Shown here piece by piece: positions 36,371 through 47,269 of a stretch of 64,000 bases of DNA. Each line of letters begins with the position of its first letter. Positions within the stretch are counted from its first letter, which is position 1. The notes under the pieces were generated by a model. The model did no database searches, was not told where the DNA came from, and worked only from the letters and a program-made list of their open reading frames with translations. A program made the position numbers and the translations under genes. Source of the DNA: Providencia sneebia DSM 19967 (GTDB taxonomy: Bacteria; Pseudomonadota; Gammaproteobacteria; Enterobacterales; Enterobacteriaceae); assembly GCF_000314895.2 (NCBI RefSeq), contig NZ_CM001773.1:2481709-2545708 (forward strand), read 5' to 3'.

Positions 36371-38209
36371 ATGACCAAGATATATTCAAAACCACTCAAC
36401 ACAGATGAATCAATTAATTGTTATCAAACAGATGATAATAATTATAATAGTTCAAGTATTGATAATAAAAATTTAGCTAATCAAATCAAGCAAATTTCAA
36501 ATATTACTGAACAATCTAAAACAACACAGCAAGCTGTTCAACTCTCGATTAATGCTACCAAAAAGAATAAAAAAGCTAAAGTAGAAAGAGCGTTTATTCA
36601 AAGAACGACTCTTTATCCTAGTGCTAAAAATGAAGTAGTTGCCTTTAAATATCAACTTAAAAAATCAAAAAGACCATTGGTTCATTTTCCGCCTTCAGCA
36701 CGAGGTGATATGAATAGTTATAAATATATTGGTTTCCTTGAGCAACGAGAACGCCCACTGACTATGTTTGAATATGTTAGTTGTAAAAACTCAGACGCTC
36801 AGGAGCTACGTTTTAATAATAACCTTCCTGTTATAATAGAGCATATAAATTCAATGGGGAGCCGATTAAAAGAAGGTAGAGATTATATTTTTTGTAATAA
36901 ACAAGAAATAGATAGTTTTCAGGAAGAAAGCGTAAAAATAAAAAATTATCAATATTATGATAGTATTGTTGCTGTACCCGAATTAAGAAAAGATATACAT
37001 AAACAATTTCGAGATGATATTGCGACTAACCCCAAAATTAAATCTTATTTTGATAATAAAGCACTCCCTTGCACGGGTGAAGAAACCTTTATTCGCAAAA
37101 ATAGACTGATTATGGTTAATGTCAATAAAAGACCCACCCTATCACAATGGGAACCGCGTGAATATCGCCACACAACGCCTGACTTTACTCACCTGAAAAA
37201 CCTAGTTGATTGTGTTTATGAAGCAAAAAAAGAAGCAAACCAAAGAATACAAAAAGATAAATTTGATATTTGTTTTGTCGGCAGTGAATTCACCATGGGT
37301 GAGCAAGGTTTATGGAAAGAATATGCCATGAAAAAAGGAGTTAATGTCCATTTTTTTAATGACTTGGCAAAAAAGGGTTTTAACCGACTTGAACAGCGAG
37401 AAGCATTATTTGCTTTATCCGATCAATATAAAAGTACTATTTATTTCGGCCTCCAGTCTGGCGTTAATGAAGATGCTCCGATTCTTCCAAGAACCAATGT
37501 TTATAGCCTGAGTGAATATTTAAAATCAAGCCAAGTGGGGATCAACCGCATAGAAAAAAGGGCTCAACTTGATATTATAAAAAAAGGGCCACTTGGGGTA
37601 CCAATGCATGCCAGCACTGTTGGCAACTTCTATAGCCTCCGCAATTGCGAATTTTTAACAACAGAAGGTATTCTGGCTGCTATTCAACTCAAAGATAGTA
37701 CGCTGTTTAAACAACATCAACCTTTAGATAAATTATGGGCTAAAATAGTTAATCAATACGCAATTGAAGTTGGCAATGAAAATACAGAAATCCCAGATGA
37801 ACGCGCCACTGATGCCCTATTAACATTGATATTAGATAATGGTACAAACACTAAAGTAAACGAAGAAACAAAAAATAATTACCGTGATGTCGTTAATATT
37901 ATTGTACAGCGTATGAAAGGGAAAATGCCATATTTCAGTGAAGCAGCTAAAAAATATTTTACAGATGTAATGAAAGAAGAGTTAACGCTTCATGATAGCC
38001 ATGAACCTTTAACCCAAAATGAACGCAAACGTGAAATACACAATGCAGGTATAACACCTTTTACATCCAAACTATTAAGGCATAGCCACCATTTTGAGCC
38101 AAGAGGTAAAGAGCGGATTGGAATGCCAGATAATCCTAAAGATAACGCCCTCAATCTACTTTATTCCACAGGGAAACGTCCGCTACGCAAAGCACTTCCA
38201 CTTATATAA
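36371..38209 (+). CDS. Large protein of unknown function, possible secreted effector
   Basis: 612 residues with no signal peptide or membrane helix. Residues 1-60 are polar and Asn/Ser/Gln/Thr-rich (for example NNYNSSSIDNKNLANQ), as in many type III effectors. The middle (about 290-410) looks like an alpha/beta nucleotide-sugar-type fold: KFDICFVGSEFTMGEQGLW, GVNVHFFNDLAKKGFNRLEQ, TIYFGLQSGVNEDAPILPRT. The C-terminal region is basic and His-rich (SKLLRHSHHFEPRGKERIG). I recognise no family; resemblance to fucosyltransferase-like proteins is faint. The start (AAGAGCTAATTAA before ATG) is acceptable. Single gene in place of potABCD. Confidence 0.8.
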   Translation: MTKIYSKPLNTDESINCYQTDDNNYNSSSIDNKNLANQIKQISNITEQSKTTQQAVQLSINATKKNKKAKVERAFIQRTTLYPSAKNEVVAFKYQLKKSKRPLVHFPPSARGDMNSYKYIGFLEQRERPLTMFEYVSCKNSDAQELRFNNNLPVIIEHINSMGSRLKEGRDYIFCNKQEIDSFQEESVKIKNYQYYDSIVAVPELRKDIHKQFRDDIATNPKIKSYFDNKALPCTGEETFIRKNRLIMVNVNKRPTLSQWEPREYRHTTPDFTHLKNLVDCVYEAKKEANQRIQKDKFDICFVGSEFTMGEQGLWKEYAMKKGVNVHFFNDLAKKGFNRLEQREALFALSDQYKSTIYFGLQSGVNEDAPILPRTNVYSLSEYLKSSQVGINRIEKRAQLDIIKKGPLGVPMHASTVGNFYSLRNCEFLTTEGILAAIQLKDSTLFKQHQPLDKLWAKIVNQYAIEVGNENTEIPDERATDALLTLILDNGTNTKVNEETKNNYRDVVNIIVQRMKGKMPYFSEAAKKYFTDVMKEELTLHDSHEPLTQNERKREIHNAGITPFTSKLLRHSHHFEPRGKERIGMPDNPKDNALNLLYSTGKRPLRKALPLI

Positions 38210-38359
38210 AAAGCCTGACATGATACAAAATCTGAAATAATATTATTGCGCTCATGACGAAAAAACACTGAGCGCAATTCAACATAATTCACTAAACAAA
38301 AAATATCATTGTATTCAATTCGTGTTCTTATTTAATTAATGATGACATTCAGTATTTCG

Positions 38360-39193
38360 TTATTCACTTTGGCTATTATTCAATTCATAAATTAAATTAT
38401 TAATATATTCGACAACAATTTGGCTTGCTAACCCGTAATGTTTCTCATCAAATTCACTTTCAACTTGGCTTGGTTCTAAATTAAGCTCGACAGTATGTGC
38501 GCCATGTAATTTAGCTTCGTGAACAAAACCTGCTGCCGGATAAACATGTCCTGAAGTCCCAATGGCAATAAAAATCGTTGCTTCTTCAAGTGATTGATAA
38601 ATATGATCCATGCCAAAAGGCATTTCACCGAACCAAACAATGTGCGGCCTTAGAGGTTGCGGGAATTGGCAACAGTGGCAACGCTCATCAACACTGAGAT
38701 CGCCTTTCCACTCTACAACTTGCTGTGACCAACTACAACGCACCTTTAATAATTCACCATGCATATGAATAATACGTTTGCTTCCTGCCCGCTCATGTAA
38801 ATTATCAATATTTTGCGTCACTAATAAAAAATCATCCCCCAGCACATCTTCTAGTTGTGCTAAGGCAAAATGTGCCGCATTAGGCTTGATATTATCTTGT
38901 TGAAGCTGTTTACGCCTTTCATTATAAAACCGTTGAACTAATCGTGGATCACGCGCAAAGCCTTCTGGTGTTGCGACATCCTCAACACGATGTTCTTCCC
39001 ATAATCCATCAGAAGATCGAAATGTTCTAATACCTGATTCTGCTGAAATGCCTGCACCGGTTAAGACAACAACTTTTATTTTTTTCATATTAGTTATTCG
39101 GCTCTCTCTATAAAAAGACAGGTTGCGAGCTCGTTGACGACGTAACATTTTAATTTTTTTGAATTTTTTTAATCGATGACGAAAATGCAACAT
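38360..39193 (-). CDS. cobB: NAD-dependent protein deacylase CobB (sirtuin)
   Basis: Removes acetyl and succinyl groups from lysines using NAD. Sirtuin motifs are [29 protein letters not shown], the catalytic His in [11 protein letters not shown], zinc-cluster cysteines (RCHCCQFP) and [15 protein letters not shown]. The 277-residue form has the basic N-terminal extension ([15 protein letters not shown]) also found in the long E. coli form (279). An internal ATG at codon 36 ([13 protein letters not shown]) could give the short form reported in other enterics. Confidence 0.95.
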   Translation of the reverse strand: MLHFRHRLKKFKKIKMLRRQRARNLSFYRESRITNMKKIKVVVLTGAGISAESGIRTFRSSDGLWEEHRVEDVATPEGFARDPRLVQRFYNERRKQLQQDNIKPNAAHFALAQLEDVLGDDFLLVTQNIDNLHERAGSKRIIHMHGELLKVRCSWSQQVVEWKGDLSVDERCHCCQFPQPLRPHIVWFGEMPFGMDHIYQSLEEATIFIAIGTSGHVYPAAGFVHEAKLHGAHTVELNLEPSQVESEFDEKHYGLASQIVVEYINNLIYELNNSQSE

Positions 39194-39468
39194 CAGCCTA
39201 TTTCCTTCTAGGAATGCATGTTTATTAAATAATCAATGACTACTCAAACATAATGTGGTTATTAAGTATAGAGTAATAGAAAACAATGAGAATTGTAATA
39301 GTAAATAAAAATCTTTAAATTTAAGTTAATCTGACCTTCACTTTGTTAATTAAGCCATTTTTAGCGATAACCTACCTAAAATCCTGCAAATGATGGTCGC
39401 GCTGCAAATTAAGAACAGCTAAAATAGACAAAAAGCAGGATTACTTTTCATCAATCAAAAAGGTTTAT

Positions 39469-39966
39469 ATGGAAAAATTCTTTGAAAGAGCAATGTATGC
39501 ATCACGCTGGTTACTTGCTCCTATCTATCTTGGACTTTCACTCACACTTTTAGCGCTCACGATTAAATTCTTTCAAGAGCTGTTTCACATTATCCCGAAT
39601 ATTTTTTCAATCCCAGAAGCCGATCTCATATTGATTCTGTTATCTCTAATTGATATGGCATTAGTCGGTGGTTTATTGGTCATGGTTATGTTTTCAGGCT
39701 ATGAGAATTTCGTCTCACAACTCAATGTGCCTGAACATGTCGAGAAGTTAGGTTGGCTTGGCAAAATGGATGCAACATCGTTGAAGAATAAAGTCGCCGC
39801 TTCCATTGTGGCTATTTCTTCAATTCACCTATTAAAGATTTTTATGAACTCGCAAAACGTGCCTGATAACAAACTGATGTGGTATGTCATTATTCATCTA
39901 ACGTTTGTGCTTTCTGCTTTTGTGATGGGTTATTTAGACCAATCGATTATGAAGAAAAAGAAATAA
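39469..39966 (+). CDS. UPF0114 membrane protein (YqhA family)
   Basis: 165 residues with four membrane helices, family UPF0114: [60 protein letters not shown] and SIHLLKIF. The function of the family is unknown; it may transport small ions or solutes. The start lies after a short purine-rich stretch (AAAAAGGTTTAT). In E. coli nagK occupies the place between cobB and lolE. Confidence 0.9.
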   Translation: MEKFFERAMYASRWLLAPIYLGLSLTLLALTIKFFQELFHIIPNIFSIPEADLILILLSLIDMALVGGLLVMVMFSGYENFVSQLNVPEHVEKLGWLGKMDATSLKNKVAASIVAISSIHLLKIFMNSQNVPDNKLMWYVIIHLTFVLSAFVMGYLDQSIMKKKK

Positions 39967-39980
39967 ACCGGATTGCGTTA

Positions 39981-40005
39981 AGGCGGTAAAAGCTACCGCC
40001 TTTCT
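39981..40005 (+). terminator. Terminator of the UPF0114 gene
   Basis: AGGCGGTA (39981-39988), loop AAAGC, TACCGCCT (39994-40001), then TTCT. It stands between the UPF0114 gene and convergent lolE. Confidence 0.8.
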
Positions 40006-40016
40006 ATTGACTATTT

Positions 40017-41264
40017 TTACTGCCCGCTCAGAATACGCGCCGGATCTAATTTGCTTGCACGACGTGCTGGATACCAACTCGCGACTAAACTTAAAATAAT
40101 TGTCGTCAACAAAACATACACAATATCCATTAGATGCAATTGAGATGGCAGAAAATCTATAAAATAAACATCACCCGACAAAATAGGATGACCTAGAATA
40201 CATTCTAAGCCTTTAATTATTGTCGTCAGATTTAATGATATGATCACACCTAATACTGCCCCGATAATTGAGCCAATCAGCCCACTTAATAGCCCATACC
40301 ACAAGAAAATCGCTCTAATTTGCCGATCTTTTGCACCTAATGTTCTTAACACAGCAATATCACTGCTTTTATCTTTCACTGCCATGACTAAAGTAGAGAC
40401 AATGTTAAAACAAGCAACCCCAATAACCAGAACCATAGCTAAGTACATGATACCTCTAACCATTTGAATATCATTGTACATATAACCATAATCACTCATC
40501 CAACTTTTGATAGTGACATAATGCATTGTTTTTATCCCTGCATCATAAATCACTTTTTCAGCATCAAAAGGGTTATTCGCCTTAATTTCAAAACCCGTGA
40601 TCCCGTTTCCATAACCCAAATACTCTTGCGCATCTGATAAGGGCACTAACGCTAATTGATGGTCGAGTAAACCACTTAACCGGAAAATCCCCGCTACTTG
40701 GACACGAATGCGCTTAGGCTGTTGGATTTTCAAACTATCATCAGCATTTGGGATCATAATAGTCAGCCAATCCCCAACTTTGACATTTAACGCATCCGCA
40801 ACACCTTGCCCTAGAATAATGGATTGTTTACCTGCTTGAAAATGTTTCCACGCATCATTCAGTACAAATTCAGGTAATGCACTAACGTCAGATTCCGTCT
40901 CTGGTGAAACGCCCATAACTTGGATTGCTTTTAGATTTGCACCACGTTCTAATAAGCCCGTAAAGCGAATATAGGGGCTTGCTCCACTGACACCAGCTGT
41001 ATTTTTAATCGCGTCATAAGCATGATCCCAATCTTGGTAGGGGGTTTTCACTGCATCAATTTGCCCATGAGCAACAACGGAAAGCACGCGGTCTTTAAGT
41101 TCGCGTTCAAAACCATTCATTGCACTTAAGCCAATAATCAAAACAGCGACACCAAGGACAATCCCTAATGTTGAAACAATAGAAACTAAAGAAACCATAC
41201 CTGTACGGCGGCGGCCACGACTAAAACGCAATGCTGTCAATAAGGCCAATGGCAATTTTGACAT
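40017..41264 (-). CDS. lolE: Lipoprotein-releasing system permease LolE
   Basis: Inner-membrane subunit of the LolCDE ABC transporter, which extracts outer-membrane lipoproteins and hands them to LolA. 415 residues with an N-terminal helix ([20 protein letters not shown]), a large periplasmic domain and three C-terminal helices of the FtsX/MacB type ([20 protein letters not shown] before the third). The start ATG overlaps the lolD stop (TAATG), so the two are coupled. 414 residues in E. coli. Confidence 0.95.
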   Translation of the reverse strand: MSKLPLALLTALRFSRGRRRTGMVSLVSIVSTLGIVLGVAVLIIGLSAMNGFERELKDRVLSVVAHGQIDAVKTPYQDWDHAYDAIKNTAGVSGASPYIRFTGLLERGANLKAIQVMGVSPETESDVSALPEFVLNDAWKHFQAGKQSIILGQGVADALNVKVGDWLTIMIPNADDSLKIQQPKRIRVQVAGIFRLSGLLDHQLALVPLSDAQEYLGYGNGITGFEIKANNPFDAEKVIYDAGIKTMHYVTIKSWMSDYGYMYNDIQMVRGIMYLAMVLVIGVACFNIVSTLVMAVKDKSSDIAVLRTLGAKDRQIRAIFLWYGLLSGLIGSIIGAVLGVIISLNLTTIIKGLECILGHPILSGDVYFIDFLPSQLHLMDIVYVLLTTIILSLVASWYPARRASKLDPARILSGQ

Positions 41265-41965
41265 TATAACGCCCCCAGCGTGACTTCTTGCTGAAGATGA
41301 CCATCGCGCATCTCTAATTGGCGAGATAAACGATTAGCCAATTTCATATCATGAGTAACGACCAAAAATGCTGTACCTTGCTGGCGATTCAACTCACCTA
41401 ATAATTCAAAAATTGCATCTGCATTCCGCAAATCTAAATTTCCGGTAGGTTCATCAGCGAGCACTAATGCGGGTTCATTTACCAATGCACGGGCAATTGC
41501 AACACGTTGGCGCTCCCCCCCCGATAGCTCAGATGGACGGTGAGAAGCACGATGAGCAAGCCCTACCGCATCCAACAACTTTGTTGCACGATCAAAAGCT
41601 TCTGTTTTATTCATGCTACCAATCAGTAATGGCATCGCGACATTTTCTAATGCTGTAAAATCGGGTAATAAATGATGGAATTGATAAATAAAACCAAGAT
41701 CTTTATTACGAATATCTGCACGCGCATCTGATGAAAGTCGATTGATGTGCTGGCCACGAAAAATAACCTCACCCTCTGTAGGTGTATCAAGTCCGCCAAG
41801 TAGATGTAATAATGTACTTTTCCCCGAACCAGAACTGCCAACAATTGCCATCATTTCACTTTCATTCATGGAAAAACAGACATCTTTTAACACTTCTGCT
41901 GATAATGTTCCTTCATGATATTTTTTGCTCAAATGTTCACAAACAAGAAGTGGTTGTTTATTCAT
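41264..41965 (-). CDS. lolD: Lipoprotein-releasing system ATPase LolD
   Basis: ABC ATPase of LolCDE. Walker [11 protein letters not shown]-loop region [18 protein letters not shown], signature [15 protein letters not shown], Walker [13 protein letters not shown] and switch His in VVTHDM are all present. I start at the ATG giving [16 protein letters not shown] (233 residues, the E. coli length); it overlaps the lolC stop by 8 bases. The frame is open for 51 more codons upstream, but that is lolC read out of frame. Confidence 0.96.
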   Translation of the reverse strand: MNKQPLLVCEHLSKKYHEGTLSAEVLKDVCFSMNESEMMAIVGSSGSGKSTLLHLLGGLDTPTEGEVIFRGQHINRLSSDARADIRNKDLGFIYQFHHLLPDFTALENVAMPLLIGSMNKTEAFDRATKLLDAVGLAHRASHRPSELSGGERQRVAIARALVNEPALVLADEPTGNLDLRNADAIFELLGELNRQQGTAFLVVTHDMKLANRLSRQLEMRDGHLQQEVTLGAL

Positions 41966-43160
41966 ATCGTAAAGCCTCAGCAGGTTGTACTGCCGCTGCA
42001 CGCCAAGAAGGGTAAAGCGTCGCAAGCAGAGAAATAAGCATAGCAGAAATTGCAATAACAAAAATGCCTGAAAAATCAAGAATGATCGGTAAGTGAACAC
42101 CTTTAGGTAGCATGCCAAAAAGCGGCATTAACGTATTTAATTGACTGGAGATTAAAACACCTAAGATTGTGCCAATTAACGTGCCAATAATACCCGCCCC
42201 CGCACCTTGGATCATAAATATGGCTAAAATACGCGCACGTTTAAGTCCTAATGTTTTTAAAATAGCCACTTCAGATTGCTTTTCCATCACTAATAATGAG
42301 AGCGAAGTAATAATATTAAAGGCTGCAACTGCAATGATTAAACTCAGCAGCAACCCCATCATGTTTTTTTCCATTTTAACGGCTTGGAAAAACTCCCCTT
42401 TCCGCTCACGCCAATCTGTCCAAATTAATCCATCAGGTAATTTTTGCAGACTTAATTGGTCAACTTTTAATGGTTCATTAAGAAATAGCCGCCAGCCCGT
42501 AACATGGCCTTGTGGATAACGCATCATGCGAGCTGCATCATCTTTAGCAACAATCAATTCACTCGCATCTGCCTCACCATTTGTTTGGAAAATTCCGGCT
42601 ACCGTAAATAAACGCTGGCTAGGTATTCGTCCCATTGGGGTAAGTTGGCTCACACCAGGAATAATTAAACGAACTTCATCGCCTCGCTTAAGCCCAAGGT
42701 TTCTAGCTAATTTTTCACCCAAAAAGACATGGTAATTCCCCGCTGTGAGATCATCACGTGTTCCCTCAACTAAATTATCCAGAAGGGGTGAGCGTTCATC
42801 TGAGTTAATGCCAAGCATCATCCCCACCCCAACATTAGAGCGACTTTGCAGGACAACATCTGATTGCACAATTGGCACAGCTTCCTTGACACCTTCTAAG
42901 TTTTGTAAACTTGAAATAGGATAAGCTTGTGGATCAATATGGCCAGAAGATGATGTCAAAACAGCCTGAGGCATGTAAGTGAGTATGCTATCTTGTAATG
43001 AACGTTCAAAACCATTCATTACTGATGTGACCGTGATTAAAGCAGCGACGCCTAATGTAATACCAATAGCAGATAAGCTGGATACAAAACGACCAAATTT
43101 GTCGGCTGCTCGTCCACGCATATAACGTAGACCTATAAATAATGAGACAGATTGATGCAT
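41958..43160 (-). CDS. lolC: Lipoprotein-releasing system permease LolC
   Basis: Partner permease of LolE and the one that contacts LolA in E. coli. 400 residues (399 in E. coli): N-terminal helix ([16 protein letters not shown]), a periplasmic domain containing the LolA-binding hook region, and three C-terminal helices after [20 protein letters not shown]. First gene of lolCDE, divergent from mfd. Confidence 0.95.
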   Translation of the reverse strand: MHQSVSLFIGLRYMRGRAADKFGRFVSSLSAIGITLGVAALITVTSVMNGFERSLQDSILTYMPQAVLTSSSGHIDPQAYPISSLQNLEGVKEAVPIVQSDVVLQSRSNVGVGMMLGINSDERSPLLDNLVEGTRDDLTAGNYHVFLGEKLARNLGLKRGDEVRLIIPGVSQLTPMGRIPSQRLFTVAGIFQTNGEADASELIVAKDDAARMMRYPQGHVTGWRLFLNEPLKVDQLSLQKLPDGLIWTDWRERKGEFFQAVKMEKNMMGLLLSLIIAVAAFNIITSLSLLVMEKQSEVAILKTLGLKRARILAIFMIQGAGAGIIGTLIGTILGVLISSQLNTLMPLFGMLPKGVHLPIILDFSGIFVIAISAMLISLLATLYPSWRAAAVQPAEALRYE

Positions 43161-43469
43161 GAAATCAGTAACGCCCCTGTTGCCAAAGCAAAGTGTTCAG
43201 CGATAATAAAGGGTACGAATGATGAATGGAACCATTCAACGCCTGTTTTACGCTTTTTTTCTTAATTAGCTTGATTAGCTTGCTCTATTTGCCGAACATT
43301 CAGACAAATAGACCTAAAAATACTTGGAGTGACCTGTCAGCATAGCGCAAAGATAGCTAGAAAAATATTGCTGTTCATGTTACCACGTGAATAAATATAG
43401 CCAACAACGACTCAACTCGAAGAATGACAGGCTATTCAACCTTAATGTAGTGAGAAACTAAATATTTTT
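43161..43469. other. Divergent spacer lolC / mfd
   Basis: About 310 bases that must hold the promoters of lolCDE and mfd. I see no further gene and could not fix a promoter or operator with confidence. Confidence 0.5.
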
Positions 43470-46400
43470 ATGTCTTCAAAATTTCGTTACGAACTCCCAA
43501 CACGCAAAGGTGATGTCCGCCATCTAGGATGTTTGATAGGCGCCGCCGCAGCACTAGAATGTGGAGAGATGATAGAACGTCATCAAGGGCCTGTTGTTGT
43601 GATCACTCACGATATGCAAAATGCATTACGCTTACGAGATGAAATTCGACAATTTACTCAATTACCAATAGAAACGCTCTCAGATTGGGAAACATTACCT
43701 TACGACAGCTTTTCACCTCATCAAGAAATTATTTCTCATCGTTTGTCCACGCTCTATCGCTTACCTACAATGCAAAAAGGGGTTTTAATTCTCCCTGTTA
43801 ATACATTGATGCAAAAAGTCTGCCCTATTGATTTTTTAACCAGTCATGCTTTGGTGATGGCGAAAGGTGATAAATTATCAAGAGATGCCTTGCGTGATGA
43901 GTTAGATAAAGCGGGTTATCGCCATGTTGAGCAAGTATTGGAGCATGGTGAATATGCAACGCGAGGCGCATTATTAGATCTTTTTCCAATGGGCAGCGCT
44001 TTGCCTTATCGTATTGATTTTTTTGATGACGAAATTGATAGCTTACGCACTTTTGATGTTGATACACAGCGTACGCTTGAAGAAGTCAGTAGCATCAATT
44101 TATTACCCGCTCATGAGTTCCCAACGGATAAAGATGCGATAGAACGCTTTCGTAGCCAATGGCGTGAACGCTTTGAAGTTCGCCGAGATCCAGAACATAT
44201 TTATCAACAAGTTAGCAAGCATACTCTGCCAACAGGGATTGAATATTGGCAACCACTCTTTTTCAGTCAACCTTTGCCTTCATTATTTGATTATTTGCCT
44301 AAAAATACACTATTCATTTCTCAACAATATCAAAAAGCAGCAGAACGCTTCCAAGCAGATACTCAACAGCGCTATGAAAGCCGTGGTGTTGACCCAATGC
44401 GCCCACTTCTGCCGCCATCTGACTTATGGCTAACTGTAGAACAACTTAATCAATCTTTAAAACAGTGGCCTCGCGTTGAGCTTTCGACAGAAAAACTTCC
44501 TGAAAAAGCGGCAAATACGAATTTAGATTACTTACCACTGCCAGATATTAGTACTCAAGCACAACATAAACAGCCACTTGAAAAACTGCGTCAATTTACT
44601 GAACAATTTGATGGAGAAATTACCTTTTCTGTAGAAAGTGAAGGTCGACGAGAAACTGTTTGCGAATTATTGGCTCGCCTAAAAATTCGTCCTGAAATAA
44701 TTCCATATTATTCCAGTCCAATCACTGAACGTTTTTCAATTATTATTGGTGCTGCTGAACATGGTTTTATTCAATCTGATAAACATCGTGCATTAATATG
44801 TGAAAGTGATTTGCTTGGTGAACGTGTTGTTCGCAGGCGCACCGACCATCGCCGTGCAATCAATACTGACACACTCATCCGTAACTTAGCAGAATTGCGC
44901 CCAGGTCAACCTGTTGTACACATTGAACATGGAGTTGGCCGTTATCAAGGTTTAACCACGCTTGAAGCGGGTGGGATCACGGCGGAATATTTGATCCTCA
45001 CTTATGCAGGCAATGATAAACTCTATGTTCCCGTTTCATCCTTACATTTAATCAGCCGTTATTCTGGCGGTGCAGATGAGAATGCCCCTCTTCATCGTTT
45101 AGGAAGTGATAGTTGGAGTCGTGCTCGCCAAAAAGCGGCAGAAAAAGTACGTGATGTTGCGGCTGAACTTTTAGATATTTATGCTCAACGCGCCGTTAAA
45201 CCTGGGTTTGCTTTCAAACATGACAAAGAGCAATATCAAGAGTTTTGCCATGGTTTTCCTTTTGAAACAACACCTGATCAAGAAATAGCAATTAATGCAG
45301 TACTTAGTGACATGTGCCAACCTATCGCAATGGACAGATTAGTTTGTGGTGATGTTGGGTTTGGTAAAACGGAAGTCGCCATGCGCGCGGCTTTCTTAGC
45401 TATTAACAACCATAAGCAAGTTGCTGTTCTGGTTCCTACCACACTTTTAGCACAACAACATTTTGATAATTTCCGTGACCGATTTGCTAATTGGCCTGTC
45501 AGAATTGAGATGTTATCGCGATTCAAAACAGCTAAAGAGCAGCAACAAATTATTGAAGAAACCGCCGAAGGAAAAGTTGATATTCTGATTGGCACCCATA
45601 AATTATTACAAAGCGATATTGTTTGGCATGATTTAGGGTTACTGGTCGTCGATGAAGAGCATCGCTTTGGTGTGCGCCATAAAGAGCGCATTAAGGCAAT
45701 GCGTGCCAATGTAGATATCCTGACTTTAACCGCCACACCAATTCCACGAACACTGAATATGGCAATGAGTGGTATGCGTGATCTCTCAATTATTGCAACG
45801 CCACCCGCTCGTCGTTTAGCTGTAAAAACATTTGTCCGTCAATATGATGATTTAGTGGTACGTGAGGCTATTTTGCGTGAAACCTTACGCGGCGGCCAAG
45901 TCTATTATTTATACAATGATGTCGAGAATATTGAAAAAGCCAAAAAACGCCTTGAAGAATTAGTCCCCGAAGCACGTTTTGTGGTCGGGCATGGGCAAAT
46001 GCGTGAACGCGAACTTGAACGCGTAATGACAGACTTCCACCATCAACGATTCAATGTATTAATTTGTACAACCATCATTGAAACAGGTATTGATATTCCT
46101 ACCGCAAATACAATCATCATTGAACGCGCTGATCATTTTGGGCTTGCACAATTACATCAATTGCGCGGTCGTGTTGGTCGTTCTCACCATCAAGCTTATG
46201 CCTATTTGTTGACCCCGCATCCAAAAGCGATGACAACTGATGCTCATAAGCGATTAGAAGCGATATCTTCACTCGAAGACCTTGGGGCTGGTTTTGCTTT
46301 GGCGACCCATGACCTTGAAATTCGCGGTGCTGGGGAGCTTCTCGGAGAAGATCAGAGTGGGCAGATGACAACTGTGGGATTCACACTCTACATGGAGCTG

Positions 46401-46919
46401 CTAGAAAGCGCGGTTGATGCATTGAAAGAAGGCAGAGAACCTTCCTTAGAAGATCTTATTAATCAACAAACCGAAGTAGAACTGCGTATGCCAGTGCTGC
46501 TACCTGATGATTATATTCATGATGTTAATATCCGTTTATCATTCTATAAGAGAATTGCTAGCGCACAAGATAACGATGAGCTAAATGAATTACGAACAGA
46601 GCTTATCGACCGATTTGGTACATTACCCGATGCAGGTAAGTTTTTACTTGCAAGTGCGGCAATTAGGTTACAAGCCGAAAAATTGGGTATTAAGCGTATT
46701 GAAGCACATGAACAAGGCGGTTTCATTGAATTTGGTGAACACAACAAAGTCTCTCCTCATTTTTTAATTAGTTTGTTGCAAAATCAACCAAAAACATTCC
46801 GTCTTGATGGCCCTGTAAAATTAAAATTTATCACTGATTTAAGTGAAAGAGTAACGCGTATAGATTTTATAAAACAGCTGTTAAGTGATTTTGCTGATAA
46901 TCTCACTAATGATGATTAA
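43470..46919 (+). CDS. mfd: Transcription-repair coupling factor Mfd
   Basis: Removes RNA polymerase stalled at lesions and recruits UvrA. 1149 residues (1148 in E. coli): UvrB-homology region at the N-terminus (LPTRKGDVRHLGCLIGAAAA), an RNA-polymerase-interaction domain starting near GQPVVHIEHGVGRYQGL, then a RecG-like translocase with Walker A GDVGFGKTEVAMRAAF, DEEH box VVDEEHRFGV, motif III LTATPIPRTL and motif VI QLRGRVGRSHHQAYAYL, and the autoinhibitory C-terminal domain. Single gene. Confidence 0.97.
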   Translation: MSSKFRYELPTRKGDVRHLGCLIGAAAALECGEMIERHQGPVVVITHDMQNALRLRDEIRQFTQLPIETLSDWETLPYDSFSPHQEIISHRLSTLYRLPTMQKGVLILPVNTLMQKVCPIDFLTSHALVMAKGDKLSRDALRDELDKAGYRHVEQVLEHGEYATRGALLDLFPMGSALPYRIDFFDDEIDSLRTFDVDTQRTLEEVSSINLLPAHEFPTDKDAIERFRSQWRERFEVRRDPEHIYQQVSKHTLPTGIEYWQPLFFSQPLPSLFDYLPKNTLFISQQYQKAAERFQADTQQRYESRGVDPMRPLLPPSDLWLTVEQLNQSLKQWPRVELSTEKLPEKAANTNLDYLPLPDISTQAQHKQPLEKLRQFTEQFDGEITFSVESEGRRETVCELLARLKIRPEIIPYYSSPITERFSIIIGAAEHGFIQSDKHRALICESDLLGERVVRRRTDHRRAINTDTLIRNLAELRPGQPVVHIEHGVGRYQGLTTLEAGGITAEYLILTYAGNDKLYVPVSSLHLISRYSGGADENAPLHRLGSDSWSRARQKAAEKVRDVAAELLDIYAQRAVKPGFAFKHDKEQYQEFCHGFPFETTPDQEIAINAVLSDMCQPIAMDRLVCGDVGFGKTEVAMRAAFLAINNHKQVAVLVPTTLLAQQHFDNFRDRFANWPVRIEMLSRFKTAKEQQQIIEETAEGKVDILIGTHKLLQSDIVWHDLGLLVVDEEHRFGVRHKERIKAMRANVDILTLTATPIPRTLNMAMSGMRDLSIIATPPARRLAVKTFVRQYDDLVVREAILRETLRGGQVYYLYNDVENIEKAKKRLEELVPEARFVVGHGQMRERELERVMTDFHHQRFNVLICTTIIETGIDIPTANTIIIERADHFGLAQLHQLRGRVGRSHHQAYAYLLTPHPKAMTTDAHKRLEAISSLEDLGAGFALATHDLEIRGAGELLGEDQSGQMTTVGFTLYMELLESAVDALKEGREPSLEDLINQQTEVELRMPVLLPDDYIHDVNIRLSFYKRIASAQDNDELNELRTELIDRFGTLPDAGKFLLASAAIRLQAEKLGIKRIEAHEQGGFIEFGEHNKVSPHFLISLLQNQPKTFRLDGPVKLKFITDLSERVTRIDFIKQLLSDFADNLTNDD

Positions 46920-47269
46920 ATAATATACCGCATTCTTTTGTATAATTTTATTCAAGAATGCTAATAATATATTTAAGAGAAAAATAATCCCAATCACTGA
47001 TAAATAAAGTGATTGGGATAAAGGTAATTGGAACATTAATACAATTAACTTAATAATTAAAATATTTAATTCATGAAATGTTCATTTAATACATATAAAT
47101 AATTAGACATATTAATAATTTGTTATTAATAAAAATAATTATCTCTAAAGTTTTTATTGTAGAATTTTATGTGAAATATAAAGTTTTTTATAATTATAGA
47201 ATAGTTTGATTTCAATACTTATTATATTCCTATTTATAATTTCATATATTTAAATATAAATTATATTAA
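46920..47269. other. AT-rich spacer with one hairpin
   Basis: Between convergent mfd and the UmoD-like gene. CCCAATCACT (46990-46999) and AGTGATTGGG (47009-47018) form a perfect 10-bp stem; on the minus strand ATTATTTTTC follows, so it could terminate minus-strand transcription, or act in both directions. The remaining 250 bases are very AT-rich with nothing else visible. Confidence 0.6.

Noticed and set aside
46585..46767. Small frames on both strands within mfd
   Set aside because: Shadows of the mfd coding sequence.
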